This document shows positions 44,856-56,481 of a DNA stretch of 64,000 bases, piece after piece. The position numbers and the translations under genes were made by a program. The notes beneath the pieces are model-generated. The model searched no databases, was not told the origin of the DNA, and saw only the letters and a program-made list of their open reading frames with translations. Where the stretch lies: contig CM029626.1 in assembly GCA_017311315.1 (NCBI GenBank), positions 30,012,869-30,076,868 on the forward strand. Reading direction: 5' to 3'. Origin of the DNA: Dendrocalamus latiflorus (Eukaryota; Streptophyta; Magnoliopsida; Poales; Poaceae). How positions within the stretch are numbered: the first letter of the stretch is position 1; each line of letters begins with the position of its first letter.

Positions 44856-47800
44856 TCACACCTGCGAGTTCCCGGCGCCTTCAGAGGCCTCAGCGCCGCC
44901 CTCGTCGCGTCGAGGGACCCCGTCCAGGAATTGGCCGAGGCTCCCCTTCCCGTAAAGTGACTTCCGGAGTTCGACCCGCGCAGCGTCTTCCCCGACGTAA
45001 TCCCAGATCCGTTCATAGAAGGGCTTGATGGCGCGGCGAGCGGAGCGGACGGCGCCAGACATTACTCCGGCCCCGCCGGGCATCTCCAGCTGGGGGTCCT
45101 CTAGCCCGACGACGTGCGTGCAACCGCGGTGTTGCAGGAGCGCGCACACCAGGCATGCCGATGTGTACGCGCAGTGTTTGCCGAAGGTCGTCGCAGCGCC
45201 GCGCGCGACGTTGGCGGCGTCTCCGACCCAGCGGAGGGTCCGCAACAGCTCCTCCGGGCCGAAGGCGTGGTCCGGCACTTTGGCCACAAGCCCTTGGAGA
45301 TGGCTTTCCAGCGCTTGCATGGCATCCCATGCAACCACCGAAGCCTCGCCAAGCGTCCGATCACGCTCCGCTAGAGTCAGGGCGAGTTCGCCTTTTTCCT
45401 TCTCTAGCGAGGCGACCTGTTGCAGAAAGTCATCCCGCTCTGCCGCAAACTCCTGCTGCGCAGCCTCCGCGGCCGACTCCCGCGCCGACGCAGCAAGTCC
45501 TTCGGCGTGCGCCTTCGCTTCGGCGCACTCCGCTTCCAGCTGGCGGATGCGGGCATCCTGGGCAGAGCGGGCTCCCGAGGCCTCGCGTAGCTCCTCCTCG
45601 GCGGCCCGCAGCCTATCCTCAAGCGCCCTTTGGGCACGAGTATAGGCCGTTTGCAAGGCCTGCCCCAGCATAAGTGTCTGCAGAATGGAAAGACTTAGCA
45701 AGCTCAGCCGGCCCAGGCGTTGTCGTATGAGTACTTACCCTCACCCCAGACACCTCGAAGGTGTCCCCGAGGCGCCCTATCCTGTAGGCCTGCAGCACTT
45801 GCTGGTCGACGCTGGCAGCCGCGTCATCCACAATCCCGCGCCACGCCCTCAGCGTCACACGCGCGGAGGTCCCGTGTTCCGCCAAGCGCTCCTCCTCCGG
45901 AACGAGCGACACTGCAAACAGGGATGCAGGTGAGCACCGCAAGGCATAAAAGAATACACCAGGGTAAGCAAAGCCACCCTACCTTCGGTAGCAGAAGGAG
46001 GGCTTCGGGGACCCGCCCCTATTTCCAGACGGGGCTGCGGCGGCGTAAGCCCCCGCAGAAAGCATGGTCCCGCAGCGAGCAGAAGCCTCCGCGTTCGGGG
46101 CCGGCGACGACCGTTCCTACATGGCGGGCGGCGTGGCCAAGGGGACAGAGGGGACGCACGCCGCAGGGTCTTCGGCATCTGCATCAGAGTCCCACAAGCT
46201 TCTGATGCCCGTCGCCACGACGAATCCCCACGGCGTCCGGTGGAGCTCCGGCCGTACACACGGCCGCTTAGCCGGGGCAGGCAGCAGCGACACCGCCCCC
46301 GCAGTCGCTGCCGGAGAGGCCCCCGCGGCTGTAGCACCCGGGGCGAAGGTTCCGCTGTGGCAGTTTTTGTAGGGGGCACCTCGGTTTCTTCTGCTGCTGT
46401 CGGTGAAGGCAGCACGGCTCCGTGCGCCCCCACGGAGGGCGTCTCCGGCACCACAGCGGCCACGGTCGAAGGCTCCACCTCAGCATCGTCGGTCCGCACG
46501 GATTCTGTCTTGGCGACTGCGGCGGGTGGCGAGACTTCCCCTCTCTGGCTGCCCGCGGCAAGCCCGCCGTCCAGGGCACTCGCCGAAGATCCCTCGCCTC
46601 CAGCGTCCGCGCCATCCAAGCCTGAATCGGCATACTTCGCCGAATCCGACTCCGCGTCCGCCGCGCCCTCGGGAGCACCAGCAGCAGCGGTAGCAGCTGT
46701 CGCACCAAGCACGGCAGACGCCCCGCTTCGGCCCCTCTTCCGAGACGGCGTCTTCTTCTTCTTCTTCGCTACACCGTCGTTCGGAGCGGTACGGTCCGGC
46801 ACGGCAAGGCCCAGGGCCTCGCACACGCGGTTTGTCTGCCCCAGCCCTGCCTCGGCGATAGCAGACACGCGCTGCTCGTGCTCCCTACCGGTATACGGCC
46901 CAGGAATACGTGCGTGGCCTGCTCCGCCTCCTCCAAGCAAATCCCTGAAGCAAAGGAGATAACATTAGCATATAACGCATTTTGTGTGAACAAAGGAGAG
47001 ACACGGTCGAGGCTTACAAAGACCGGAGGGCGCCGGCAGCAAGCAGATCGACGATGAAACATTGTCGTCCCGACGCTTCTCAGCGGCAAGACGCCAGTCG
47101 CGGGCTAGCGGCGCCACGCCATACATCATGTACTCTTTGGCGAGGTCGCGCATGTTGAAGCGGGCGGCCACGCCTACGAGCCGCCGGGCCCTCCGCCTGT
47201 CCTCATCGTCGAGCGTCCGGCCGGGCGAGGGCTTGAACGCGATCGGTCGCCTTGTGCACTCAAGACCACTCCCGCTCTCCACGCGGTGGTAGAACCACCG
47301 CTTCATCCAGTGAGACTCCCACTTCCCGCGAGTGGAGTTCGCAGGGAAGAGCTTGTTGCAAGTCGAACGAAGAACAAAGGTGACGCTGCCGAAGCTCGAC
47401 ATCGTCCCGTCCTTCCGATCCTTGGGCTGGCACCGTGCCTCGTGGAGGTAGGCGAACAGCGAGGCGCTGGGCCAGCATGCTCCCGAGCGCAAGGCCCAGC
47501 TGTACACCGCGAGCCGGGCCACGGCGTTCGGAGTCAGTTGCGCCAGCTCCAACCCGAAGGTCCGCAGCACGTCGACCACGATCGCCGCCGCCGGGATGCA
47601 GAGCCCCGCGTCGAAGAAGGCAACGAATACGATCGCCTCTGACCCCTCGGGGTGCGGTTCCGTCTCATCGGCGGCGGGCAACCGTACCGCTTGGCGCTCG
47701 GACAGCTTGCCCGCGCGTAGAAGCACTTGGATCGTCTTCTCGGTCACGAGCGAGGGGCCTAACTTGCCGGAGAACGTGCCTTCCTCCTCCGCCACCAGCC

Positions 47801-47923
47801 ACTGCTTGTCCGCTGTCACCGGGTCGCGTTCTTCGAGCGCGTATTTCACCTATAACGGCGAAGACCGCCGGCGAATGCCGCAGACACCACCTGCCTGACC
47901 ACGCTCGCCGTCAGATGCCATTG
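44856..47923 (-). pseudogene. Four-exon antisense gene, 'putative gypsy type transposon' family
   Basis: Exon 1 runs from an ATG at 47923 to 47018; exon 2 46944-45983; exon 3 45911-45739; exon 4 45677-44856. Introns of 73, 71 and 61 bp have GT...AG ends (TTTGTAAGCC..TTGCTTCAG; GAAGGTAGGG..TTTGCAG; GAGGGTAAGT..TTCTGCAG), and codon phase is conserved across each. Exon 1 has the family core (AIVFVAFFDAGL, LTPNAVARLAVYSWALR, SSFGSVTFVLR, RFNMRDLAKEYMMYG). Exon 2 is low-complexity and acidic, with KKKKKTPSRKRGR. Exon 4 encodes a coiled coil of about 100 residues (AQRALEDRLRAAEEELREAS..) and a C-terminal domain (IKPFYERIWDYVGEDAAR). An in-frame TAG about 20 codons after the ATG and a frame shift near 47060 disable this copy. 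The family (Pfam Transposase_28 type) has no known activity; a structural or accessory role is speculation. Confidence 0.8.
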
Positions 47924-48555
47924 CTTCTCCTGGAAGGAGTATAGCGGCGAGGAATACTACGCGAGTATGGAAGGCGATGCAAGCAAGAAGGGGGCGTACA
48001 ACTGCGGGAGCGCGCTCACGAGGGCTACTTCAAGCCACCCCGCCCCAATACCGAAGTGTCGCGACGGTCCGCGTACGGGACGCGACCGCAGTCGGACAAA
48101 GGCCCGTTCAGCACAATCCCCCATAACCAAAGACGAAGGGCCGCGGCCACAGCACCAAGGACCGTCACGGCACGACGCTCCAGTGGCCTTCCGCCGCGTG
48201 CCAACCCCCGCACGAAATAGCTGAAGGCCAGGCGTCGACGACTCCAGCTGCCGTTAAAAGCACACTAACGGGCCATGGGATCACAACAGCTTCGACGCTA
48301 AGCCATTCATCGCCCGCCCTGTGTCCCTCTTCCTTGGGGAAGAGGCGCGCAGCCGCGAGCACGCAACCGTCCACATCCCGCAGCGCACCAATAATAAGCC
48401 GCCGCGTGTCCTATACGCGCCGAGGCGGGTAGCACGGTACGGCAACCTAACCCTGGCAGACCGGGGGCCGGCGTGATTCCAGGAACCTTTTCAGCGCAGG
48501 TCCGCATCGTGAGATCTGAAATCACCGCATGAGTGGCGGTGTTCGCGGTGCGAAG
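47924..48555. other. Upstream region of the antisense gene
   Basis: GC-rich sequence between the minus-strand ATG and the 65-bp array. It would hold the antisense promoter, but I see no convincing TATA box. Frames here have no recognisable family. Confidence 0.4.
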
Positions 48556-49470
48556 TCGCCAGCTCCGCTGCCACCCGTTCGAAGGGTAGGGGACGGAGCG
48601 CGCGCGCCTACTTCGGCTAGGCGCCAGCTCCGCTGCCACCCGTTCGAAGGGTAGGGGACGGAGCGCGCGCGCCTACTTCGGCTAGGCGCCAGCTCCGCTG
48701 CCACCCGTTCGAAGGGTAGGGGAGGGAGCGCGCGCGCCTACTTCGGCTAGGCGCCCGCTCCGCTGTCACCCGTTCGAAGGGTAGGGGACGGAGCGCGCGC
48801 GTCTACTTTGGCTAGGCGCCCGCTCCGCTGCCACCCGTTCGAAGGGTAGGGGACGGAGCGCGCGCGTCTACTTCGGCTAGGCGCCAGCTCCGCTGCCACC
48901 CCTTCGAAGGGTAGAGGACGGAGCACGTGAGCCTACTTCAGCTAGGCGCCAGCTGCGCTGCCACCCGTTCGAAGGGTAGGAAACGGAGCGCGCGCGCCTA
49001 CTTCGGCTAGGCGCCAGCTGCGCTGCCACCCGTTCGAAGGGTAGGGGACGGAGCGCACGCGCCTACTTCGGCTAGGTGCCAGCTCCGCTGCCACCCGTTC
49101 GAAGGGTAGGGGACGGAGCGCGCGCGCCTACTTCGGCTAGGCGCCAGCTCCGCTGCCACCCGTTCGAAGGGTAGGGGACGGAGCGCGCGCGCCTACTTCG
49201 GCTAGGGGCCAGCTCCGCTGCCACCCGTTCGATGGGTAGGGGACGGAGCGCGCACGTCTACTTCGGCTAGGCGCCAGCTCCGCTGCCACCCGTTTGAAGG
49301 GTAGGGGACGGAGCGCGCGCGCCTACTTCGGCTAGGCGCTAGCTCCGCTGCCACCCGTTCGAAGGGTAGGGGACGGAGCGCGCGCGTCTACTTCGGCTAG
49401 GCGCCAGCTCCGCTGCCACCCGTTCGAAGGGTAGGGGACGGAGCGCGCGCGTCTACTCCGACTTGGCGCC
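48556..49470 (+). repeat. 65-bp tandem array
   Basis: About fourteen units of GCGCCAGCTCCGCTGCCACC CGTTCGAAGGGTAGGGGACG GAGCGCGCGCGCCTACTTCG GCTAG. CGTTCGAAGGG includes a short TTCGAA palindrome. Two more units lie apart at about 50380-50512, so the array was once continuous or was copied. Confidence 0.95.
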
Positions 49471-49795
49471 ATTTCTGCTGCGTCGACGTCGGCAGCTTGA
49501 TACCAGCGGATCCCCGCTTTAGCTGAGCGGCTGGTGTGCGGCAGGTTTCGACAGGTTCTCGTACACAGATAAGCTTCAGTACATCAATGTTCCTTGACGA
49601 TGGCCCCAGTTGGCACAGTCAGCGGACGCAGATGACCTCAAGCATATCTGCCTACGAGAACAAGTCAAACCTTGCCATCTTCATACGAGAGCGCGGCGCA
49701 CACGTAGGAGGCCGTCTTCTCGATTGCCACACCAGCCTGGCCGCGGCCTCGGCCTGGACGGCAAAGGCGAGGGTCATGTCCCGCAAAGTCTGCCT

Positions 49796-49905
49796 CGTTC
49801 TCCTTAACAGGCCACCTACAGTGCATCAGCATTTTTCAAAGTGATGCGGGCGGGCTCCATCAGGAACGCCAACTGTAGGTAGGTCTGTTAAGGAGAACAG
49901 GGCAA
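49796..49905. repeat. Imperfect inverted repeat in the 3' non-coding part
   Basis: TTCTCCTTAACAGGCCACCTACAG (about 49798-49821) is answered by CTGTAGGTAGGTCTGTTAAGGAGAA (about 49871-49895), around a central CAGCATTTTTCAAAGTGATGC. A second weaker pair (CATCAACAT..ATGTTGATG) occurs at 50010-50060. They could form hairpins in RNA. The rest of 49470-50380 shows no gene. Confidence 0.6.
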
Positions 49906-50627
49906 ACCTTGCCGTCGTGTGCAGAAATGCAGCGCGAGGGCAGGAAACGCGGCTGGCTACCGGTAACAGACACTAACCAAGCCCCCCAGAAAAAATGGAC
50001 CTCCTTCTATACATCAACATCCCCCAAGCCGCTCAGCGTCGCTAGGGAATGTTGATGCACGGAAGGGGCCCATTTTAGGGGAGCAGCTTCTATCAAAACA
50101 CATGCAGGAACAACGCCGCACCAGCGCCGTATATATACCCCATCAGTAGGGGAGCCAACCGGCGGAAGTCTAACCGGCAGAAGTCCAACCGCTGGAAGTC
50201 CGTCGTCACATTAATGGTCACGACGCCTCAAGGCCCGCATCGCGCCAAGCACGCGTCGCCACGTGGGCGGCCAGAAGAACGAGCGTCGCAGCGCGTGCCT
50301 TATCACTTAAGGCATATGCGGCGGCTCAGGGGCCCGCTACGCTTACCTGTGCCGGCGCAACGCCCCCGACGCGCTTCGGCTAGGCGCCAGCTTCGCTGCC
50401 ACCCGTTCGAAGGGTAGGGGACGGAGCGCGCGCGCCTACTTCGGCTAGGCGCCAGCTTCGCTGCCACCCGTCCGAAGGGTAGGGGACGGAGTGCACGCGT
50501 CTACTTCGGCTACGGCTTCAGCCCCTGGTCAAGTTCGGCAAAGTTCACAGGCCGCAGGGACGGAGGGGGCCAAAGGACTCGGCAACATGGCTTCGGCCCT
50601 GTGAAGCCCTTCTCCATGAGAGGCTCC

Positions 50628-50868
50628 TGTTGTAGGGGTGGCCCCCACCTAAACCCAGCAGACCTGGTAGAAGGTTATAAGGTCCAGAATAGGCCATGTG
50701 TAATGACATAAGTGCCCCTGGAAGGGATACTCAAATGTAAAGGTATAATTGTAAAAACACTCCCCATGTATATATATGGAATACAGGCCATGGGGAAGAC
50801 CAAGAGCCATTACTCATCTCCCTCACTCTCCACTACCATCTCTCTCTGTTTGGTCTGTAACCACAATA
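50628..50868 (+). repeat. 3' LTR
   Basis: 241 bp, TGTTGTAGGGGTGGCCCCC to ..CTGTAACCACAATA, followed by GATAC. The bases before it (GGCAACATGGCTTCGGCCCTGTGAAGCCCTT) are shared with element 2 before 21868. Confidence 0.9.
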
Positions 50869-50873
50869 GATAC

Positions 50874-51190
50874 ATATTAGAAAATATGATATTAAATTGA
50901 TCCACCTTGAGATAATATTGAGATTATTATGTTTTCTGTGTCATCAGTTAGTCTCAATTTGATAATGTATAATTCTTGTACCTAATATCAGCATAATTTT
51001 CTACGTATGCAGTAGCATATATACTTAGGGTTGCCAAATACTAGTTACTTCATGGCTCCATGCCTGACAATGTTTTGGTAGCCTGCATGCATGATGTAAG
51101 TTAGCAAGGGAGTATGCTACTTTCTGCCTGAATGGGCTGTAACTTACGGGCAACGAACCGGGTTGTGGCCCATTTCTGCAGCTGAGCCAC
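50874..51190. other. Unassigned sequence between retroelement and truncated HyPRP
   Basis: AT-rich, then CATGCATGCATG motifs. It continues the 39.5-kb left flank interrupted by the retroelement. No gene is seen. Confidence 0.5.
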
Positions 51191-51316
51191 GCACATCAGT
51201 CATCGATCAAACCCTATCATTGGCTATAAATACCGCCCCGAAACACCCCAAGAAACCATCCCAAGCAACACAGACAGTAGTAGTACAAGGCTACAAGAAG
51301 CTACTCTACTTAAGCA
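51190..51316 (+). promoter_or_regulatory. HyPRP core promoter, truncated copy
   Basis: GATCAAACCCTATCATTGGC then TATAAATA (51225-51232) and a leader with ACACAGACAGTA..ACAAGGCTACAAG reproduce the promoter of the intact gene base for base over long runs. Confidence 0.75.
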
Positions 51317-51439
51317 ATGGCGACATCCAAGCTTGCTGGCGTTCTTGCCTTAAACCTCCTCTTCTTTGCCACCGCGCACGGCAGTTCTCCCGCCGCCCTC
51401 CCCGACTCCGCTTGTTGGATTGAACTCTTCCACACTTAA
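51317..51439 (+). pseudogene. Truncated HyPRP: signal peptide fused to downstream flank
   Basis: The frame starts MATSKLAGVLALNLLFFATA, a signal peptide closely like that of the intact HyPRP. It enters the proline-rich region (SSPAALPDSAC) and then breaks into flank sequence, ending WIELFHT and TAA after 40 codons. The breakpoint joins CCCGACTCCGC of the proline tract to TTGGATTGAACTCTTC of the downstream flank. One deletion therefore removed the whole eight-cysteine domain and the 3' untranslated region. The promoter is intact, so a short secreted peptide could still be made; that is inference. Confidence 0.85.
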
Positions 51440-52230
51440 ATTGCATGATCAACCGATCTAATACTCCCTCTGTTCTTTCCCGCTTATATATCGTTTTACA
51501 ATACGTACAATCAACCTTTTATAACTTTGACCACTAATGTGCAAAAAGGTAATTTTGCATTTGTCACGTGTAAATATTATCACTAGATTTGACCTCCAAA
51601 ATACTTTCTAAAAATTACTAACATATAATTAAAAAATAATAATCAAATATGTGTATTGAAGACCGCATATGCATCTATATCAACACAACCAGTAAAAAAG
51701 AATGGAAGTAGTAAAAAAGAATGGAAGTAGTATCTCGCATCCAAAAGAAGATAGTATATTGCGTGTGAGATCAATGTCATATTAATTCTGGGTTTTGGAA
51801 ATTGGACAGTTTGGTCCAATAAAATTAAGAAAGAAATTATGCTCAAAGTCATAGAACTCGTTCGCGCGTGAATGCGGAGGCATAAGTGGCTTACTGCAGT
51901 TTTCTTTTCTGGGATTTAGCTCAAAATAGGACCAAAGAATGAAAATATTTCAATAATTGCGTTCATGATTTCCTCAGTGACTTGCATTGTGAAACAACAG
52001 ATCCCAACAAAATAGAGTTAAATGGAGTGCTTAATTAATATATCTATAAACAACTGGTATATATGCTTCTCCTTTTTTATTCAATAAGAAAAAAAGAGGA
52101 AAAAACCGTAATTACGAGAAGAATAAGATTGTAAAACAAACTTTAATGCACATCTTAGATGGCTTACCGATAATCATAAAGATCTGGATCCTTCACTAAT
52201 AAAAGACAATAATTCAGGTACGACTGGCTT
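51440..52230. repeat. HyPRP downstream flank, copy D2
   Basis: It aligns with 23180-24170 (D1) and lacks the 1.3-kb element. At 51915 it passes from TTCTGGGATTTAG directly to CTCAAAATAGGACC, an internal deletion around the Tourist site. No gene is present. Confidence 0.7.
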
Positions 52231-52841
52231 ACCAGCCGGAAGAAACCTAGCTGTAGGTGCAGCAGCAAGTGGGCAGCCTCTTTTTTCTGTTTGCGATTAG
52301 CACAAGTGGGCAACTCGTCCTAGGTACGACTTTCGTTGCCGCGCGCATGCGTACGTACGTGCGCACCGGGCAACTCGTCGTCCTAGGTACTCTTTCCGCT
52401 ACATGCATGTATATACAACAGCATACTTGAATAAGGATTCAACAAATTTACAGAATTTTCTCGCGAAACATCCATACAAGTTAATTTTGCATTCAGCGAT
52501 TCAATTTTGTAGCCAGCTCATGCATGGGAGCTAGCCGAGCATTTCTAGATAGCGCGTGCCACAGAAGCATGCACTGCACTGGGTGCTGCATGCATGCGCC
52601 CGTGCGTGCAATTCATTCATTGTAAAACAATAATAATAAAGTCGGAGGAGTTTAAGGGCTGTGGAAAAAAATCATTAGCTTAGCGGCCGGGTCACCATTT
52701 TAACTATATATATACTATGTTGTTTATAATTGTTCTCAGCTAAGGTACTTAGCATATACTGATTTGGATCCTCTGACTTCTCGAGCAAAGGTAGAGGGCA
52801 CACAGTATCGTGACTTTACATCAATCTCAACTTTCTGATCA
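52231..52841. repeat. HyPRP upstream fragment with empty Mutator-like site
   Basis: It includes the GCACAAGTGGGCAACTCGTC block (about 52304) and TCTTTCCGCTACATGCATG (52391), the unoccupied target of the Mutator-like element. About 100 bp follow that match 29310-29405 near the intact gene (CAGCATACTTGAATAAGGAT). Sequence 52520-52841 is unassigned, with no gene. Confidence 0.6.
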
Positions 52842-53064
52842 AAAATTAGACTAGGCTCATTTCATATGCAACGGTAGCAAAGTTACAGTGCGATACAATG
52901 CACCATTACCGAGTTTCTGTGCTACAGTATCTCCACCACATTATTATACAGTGGGTGCTACAATGATTTGCGGTCCTCCCTCGCTATTCTGCACTGTTCG
53001 GTACGGCTTTCGTTGCCGCGCGCGTGCGTACGTACACACAACTCGTCTTAGGTACTCTTCCCGC

Positions 53065-55842
53065 GAGACAAAGCGGATTTGGGCATTTTTAGGCATCGTA
53101 TTTATAAAACTAGCTGTATATATAGGATGTATTAGTAAAAATGGCACTCCGCCGTCCGTCCATCGGATGGTAGCGCCGGTGTGGCGCGTGCGTATATACA
53201 CACAACTCGTCTTAGGTATTCTTCCCACAAGACAAAGCCAGATTTGACATTGTTACGTATGATATTTATAAAACTAGTCATATGTGTATCATATTTACAA
53301 AAATAGTATTTCTACTGTCCGATAGACAAGCGACAGCACCGGCGAGGCGATACGTGGTGAGGCAGGCGCCTACAACCCCGCCAGTAGACAGCAGGCAGCC
53401 TGCCACTCGGTGGGGGGACAGCAGGCAGGCCTGCCATCCGTTGAGGGGGCGACAAGTGATTAAGCCGGCTGATTAGCCGGTTTAATTATCTGCCCTACTT
53501 TTTTTACGTTTAGTGATTGTTTGAATTTTTAAATATACTAAATGAGCTCAAAACATTATGAAATTTATCTACAACTTTTTGACACAAGGTACCTCAGAGT
53601 GTAATTTTTGGATAATTTTTTCCATTGTAATGTTGCTCAAACATTCATACAATTTTTATATTTGTACGAGTTTTTACATATAGCAAACGAGTTCCAAAAA
53701 TTACGAAATTTTATGTGAAGCCTTTTGACACGGTCATAGTTATTGTATAATTTTTTTGAGAATTTTATGTGATCTAAATTTACCACATTTATTCAGGTTA
53801 ATTTAATCATGAATTTAACTTGAATGTTATGTGATCCGAATTTGCCTCCAGACGTACGGCAAGTACCTGAAGTGGTACGTAACCCAGTCATGCAGCAGAC
53901 TCACCATTCCTCCACCAGATCGCCCCAAGCAGATCACGCACGAGAAAAGTCTGCAACACTCGATCGATCTCCACAACGCTTCGCGGCGGCATGATAGTGT
54001 AAGACAGTTCAAATATCTTATCGTTCCATTTAAGAAATTCGTACTACTCGTTACTGAACCTGTTTCATATGTTACTTCAATTAGAGCAGGCACAACGCAT
54101 CGCAAGCACGTCGAAGGCTGCCATCAGCAGCCCGGAGACACCACCGGCACTGTAGAAGACTATAAAGTTCATCCTAAAGCAGACCAAAAAATAGTGCACA
54201 ACCTAAATTGCAGCCGTTCCACGGATTACAATGTGCACATAAGCCGCCGTTCCACGGATTACAATGTGCACATGAGCCACCCAGTGGGGGCACCATGCTC
54301 ACCCGCCAGGTCATCGCGACCTAGCGAGTCCGGCCGGCCATCACAATCTACTGAGTCTGTCTGGCGTCGTAGTACTAGCCACCGATCATTTGTGCACCGT
54401 GCCAACAAGGAGGTAACTTACGTACGAACCTATATTTTGTTTTCGTATTAGGCTTTGCGTCCACTAACATTATGGCGTTCTCCCGCCGCAGGTCCGTTGT
54501 CGAGATGCATCACTTTTGACGTTCGCACCACCTGCATAGACTACCACTCCCTATTGTTCATCTTCGCTGCACATTCGGGAGGTACGAGATTCGTACTGTA
54601 CATCCGAAATATTTATTATAATTAATATCGTTTCATCTTGTAGCCTCCAATTTAACGTGGGGGTGACGACGAGTCCACCGATGACGAAACAGGCCTCCTA
54701 GATGCTTCCAGAGGCACTACACGGCACTAGGTTTGCAGCGTACGCAGGGCAGAGCTCAGCGTTCACAGCATACCCAAGGTTTGGACACTTTGGTAGGCAG
54801 AGCTCCTCCGGCTTCACTGCCATATCGTACGGTCCAGGCGAGAACTCCTTCGCACCACGAGGGGGATTTTTAGAGCCCTTTGTTCACGATATTATTACGG
54901 GCAGCTCGTAGTTTGGCATGTCTCAGCTGGAGGACATCGACTCTTACCGGACCCAGCCTATTGTACCTGAGTCTACTGGACTACTGCCAACCACTGAGCA
55001 AACAGAACGGTCTCCATACCTCCTCCAACCCAAGACGCAATCTCCGAACCGATTGACGTACCCCACAGGACATACTCGTGCTCAATGGAAGACAAGGCCA
55101 CATACGAGGAGGTAGACGCTGCGATGAGGTAGCAGTGCTCAGATGGGTGAGCTATATCGCATCCAGTATGATGTATTTTTTTACTACTACAATTACATTT
55201 TTCTTGTACAAGTATTCCTAATGTATAAAATTGTAAAAAAATTGTGAAATATTCGTAAATTCATGATTAAATTAACCTGAATAAACATGGTAAATTTGGA
55301 CCACATAAAATTCTCAAACAAATTACACAATAACTATAAATATGTCCGAAGGTTTCACATAAAATTTCGTAATTTTTTGAGATTATTTGCTATATGTAAA
55401 AACTCGTACAAATATGAAAATTTTATGATTTTTTGAGCAACATTCACAATATATAAAATTATCCAAAAATTACACTAGAGGTACATTGTCAGGAGGCTGT
55501 TCATAAGTTTTTACAATTTTTGTGCTCATTTGATATATTTAAAAATTCAAACAAACACTAAATGCAAAAAAATTAGGGCAGGTAATTAAGCCAGCTTAAT
55601 CACCTGCCGCTCCCTCACCGGACAGCAGGCCTGCTTGCTGTCCCCCCACCGAGTGGCAGGCTGCCTGTTGTCTGCTGGCGGGGTGGTAGGCGCCTGTCGC
55701 CGGCGGCCTCACCACATGTCGCCTCGCCGACGCTACCACCCACCCACCGGATGACAGAAGTGCCATTTTTTGCAAATACGGTGTGCATATGGCTAGTTTT
55801 GTAAATACCGTGCGCAACAATGCCAAATCCAGCTTTGTCTCT
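53065..55842. mobile_element. Mutator-like element, copy 2
   Basis: It lies in a 3.6-kb block (52842-56484) nearly identical to 25894-29493. Ends, flanks (TCTTCCCGC 53056-53064; TCTTTCCAC 55843-55851) and arms match copy 1. The same flanks show it was copied by segmental duplication, not transposition. Confidence 0.85.
53831..55115 (+). pseudogene. Coding remnant in Mutator-like element, copy 2
   Basis: Same frames as at 26877-28125, including KYLKWYVTQS and MSQLEDIDSYRTQP. It differs by a short in-frame tandem duplication (RSTDYNVHIS then RRSTDYNVHMS, about 54210-54275). Family assignment is as weak as for copy 1. Confidence 0.35.
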
Positions 55843-56481
55843 TCTTTCCACTACATGTATATGACTAAATGTACTAATCAGAACTATTCTGTAATCCTGA
55901 CATGCTAGGATGATTATAGGAAGTAATTTTCTGATAAATCGAGATTCACGAGCAAAAAATGAAAATTACTTTACATAATTTCTAACTCTATGCACTACAC
56001 TACTTGCTCGTGTAGACATATAGTCATGTTATATAAATTTGTTCTGCTGAGATTTGTTACAAAAGTTTTAGGATATTCGCATTCAATCGAATTAAGTACA
56101 TATTCGATTCTAATTCATATTTGTATTTGAGAATGTTTAAATTCGTATTCGTATTCGTTTTAAAAGTATAAATTCATATTCGTATCCTCGTTCGTTTAAA
56201 AAATATGAATTTATATTCGTATATGAGGCTATTCAATTGGTATTTGATTTGTATTCGATATGTTTTCATCTCTAATAATCCGAACGCCAAGTGAGCTACA
56301 TCATATGTACTTGAATAAGGATTCAACAAATTTACAGAATTTTCTTAGGAAACACCCATAGAAGTTAATTTTGCATTCAGCAATTCAATTTTGTACAGGT
56401 GAACAAACTTGAGCTACATTCAAGCATACGCATCAGTAGGAAGGAATCAATTGAAGAAGAATTCAGAAACTGGCACAAGAT

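Larger units (their letters stand above)
39577..50868 (+). mobile_element. Non-autonomous LTR retroelement, 11.3 kb, with antisense gene
   Basis: Two short LTRs (39577-39819 and 50628-50868) begin TGTTGTAGGGGTGGCCCCC and are flanked by GATAC duplications (39572-39576 and 50869-50873). Order: 5' LTR, primer site, gag and protease on the plus strand, a 60-bp array, a 53-bp array, a four-exon minus-strand gene, a 65-bp array, 3' LTR. I find no reverse transcriptase, RNase H or integrase. Sequence just after the LTR (TTGGCGTCGTCCGTGGGGA) resembles primer sites of the Tat/Ogre lineage of Ty3/gypsy, in which extra, sometimes antisense, genes are known. Lineage is inferred. Mobilisation would need enzymes from a partner element. 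Confidence 0.9.

Noticed and set aside
45025..46962. Plus-strand frames of 150-240 codons opposite the antisense gene
   Set aside because: They are Ala/Ser/Pro-rich shadows. The minus strand has coiled-coil sequence, family motifs and splice sites.
42760..49470. Possible CRISPR array (regular repeats)
   Set aside because: Units are head-to-tail with no unique spacers, inside a plant retroelement.
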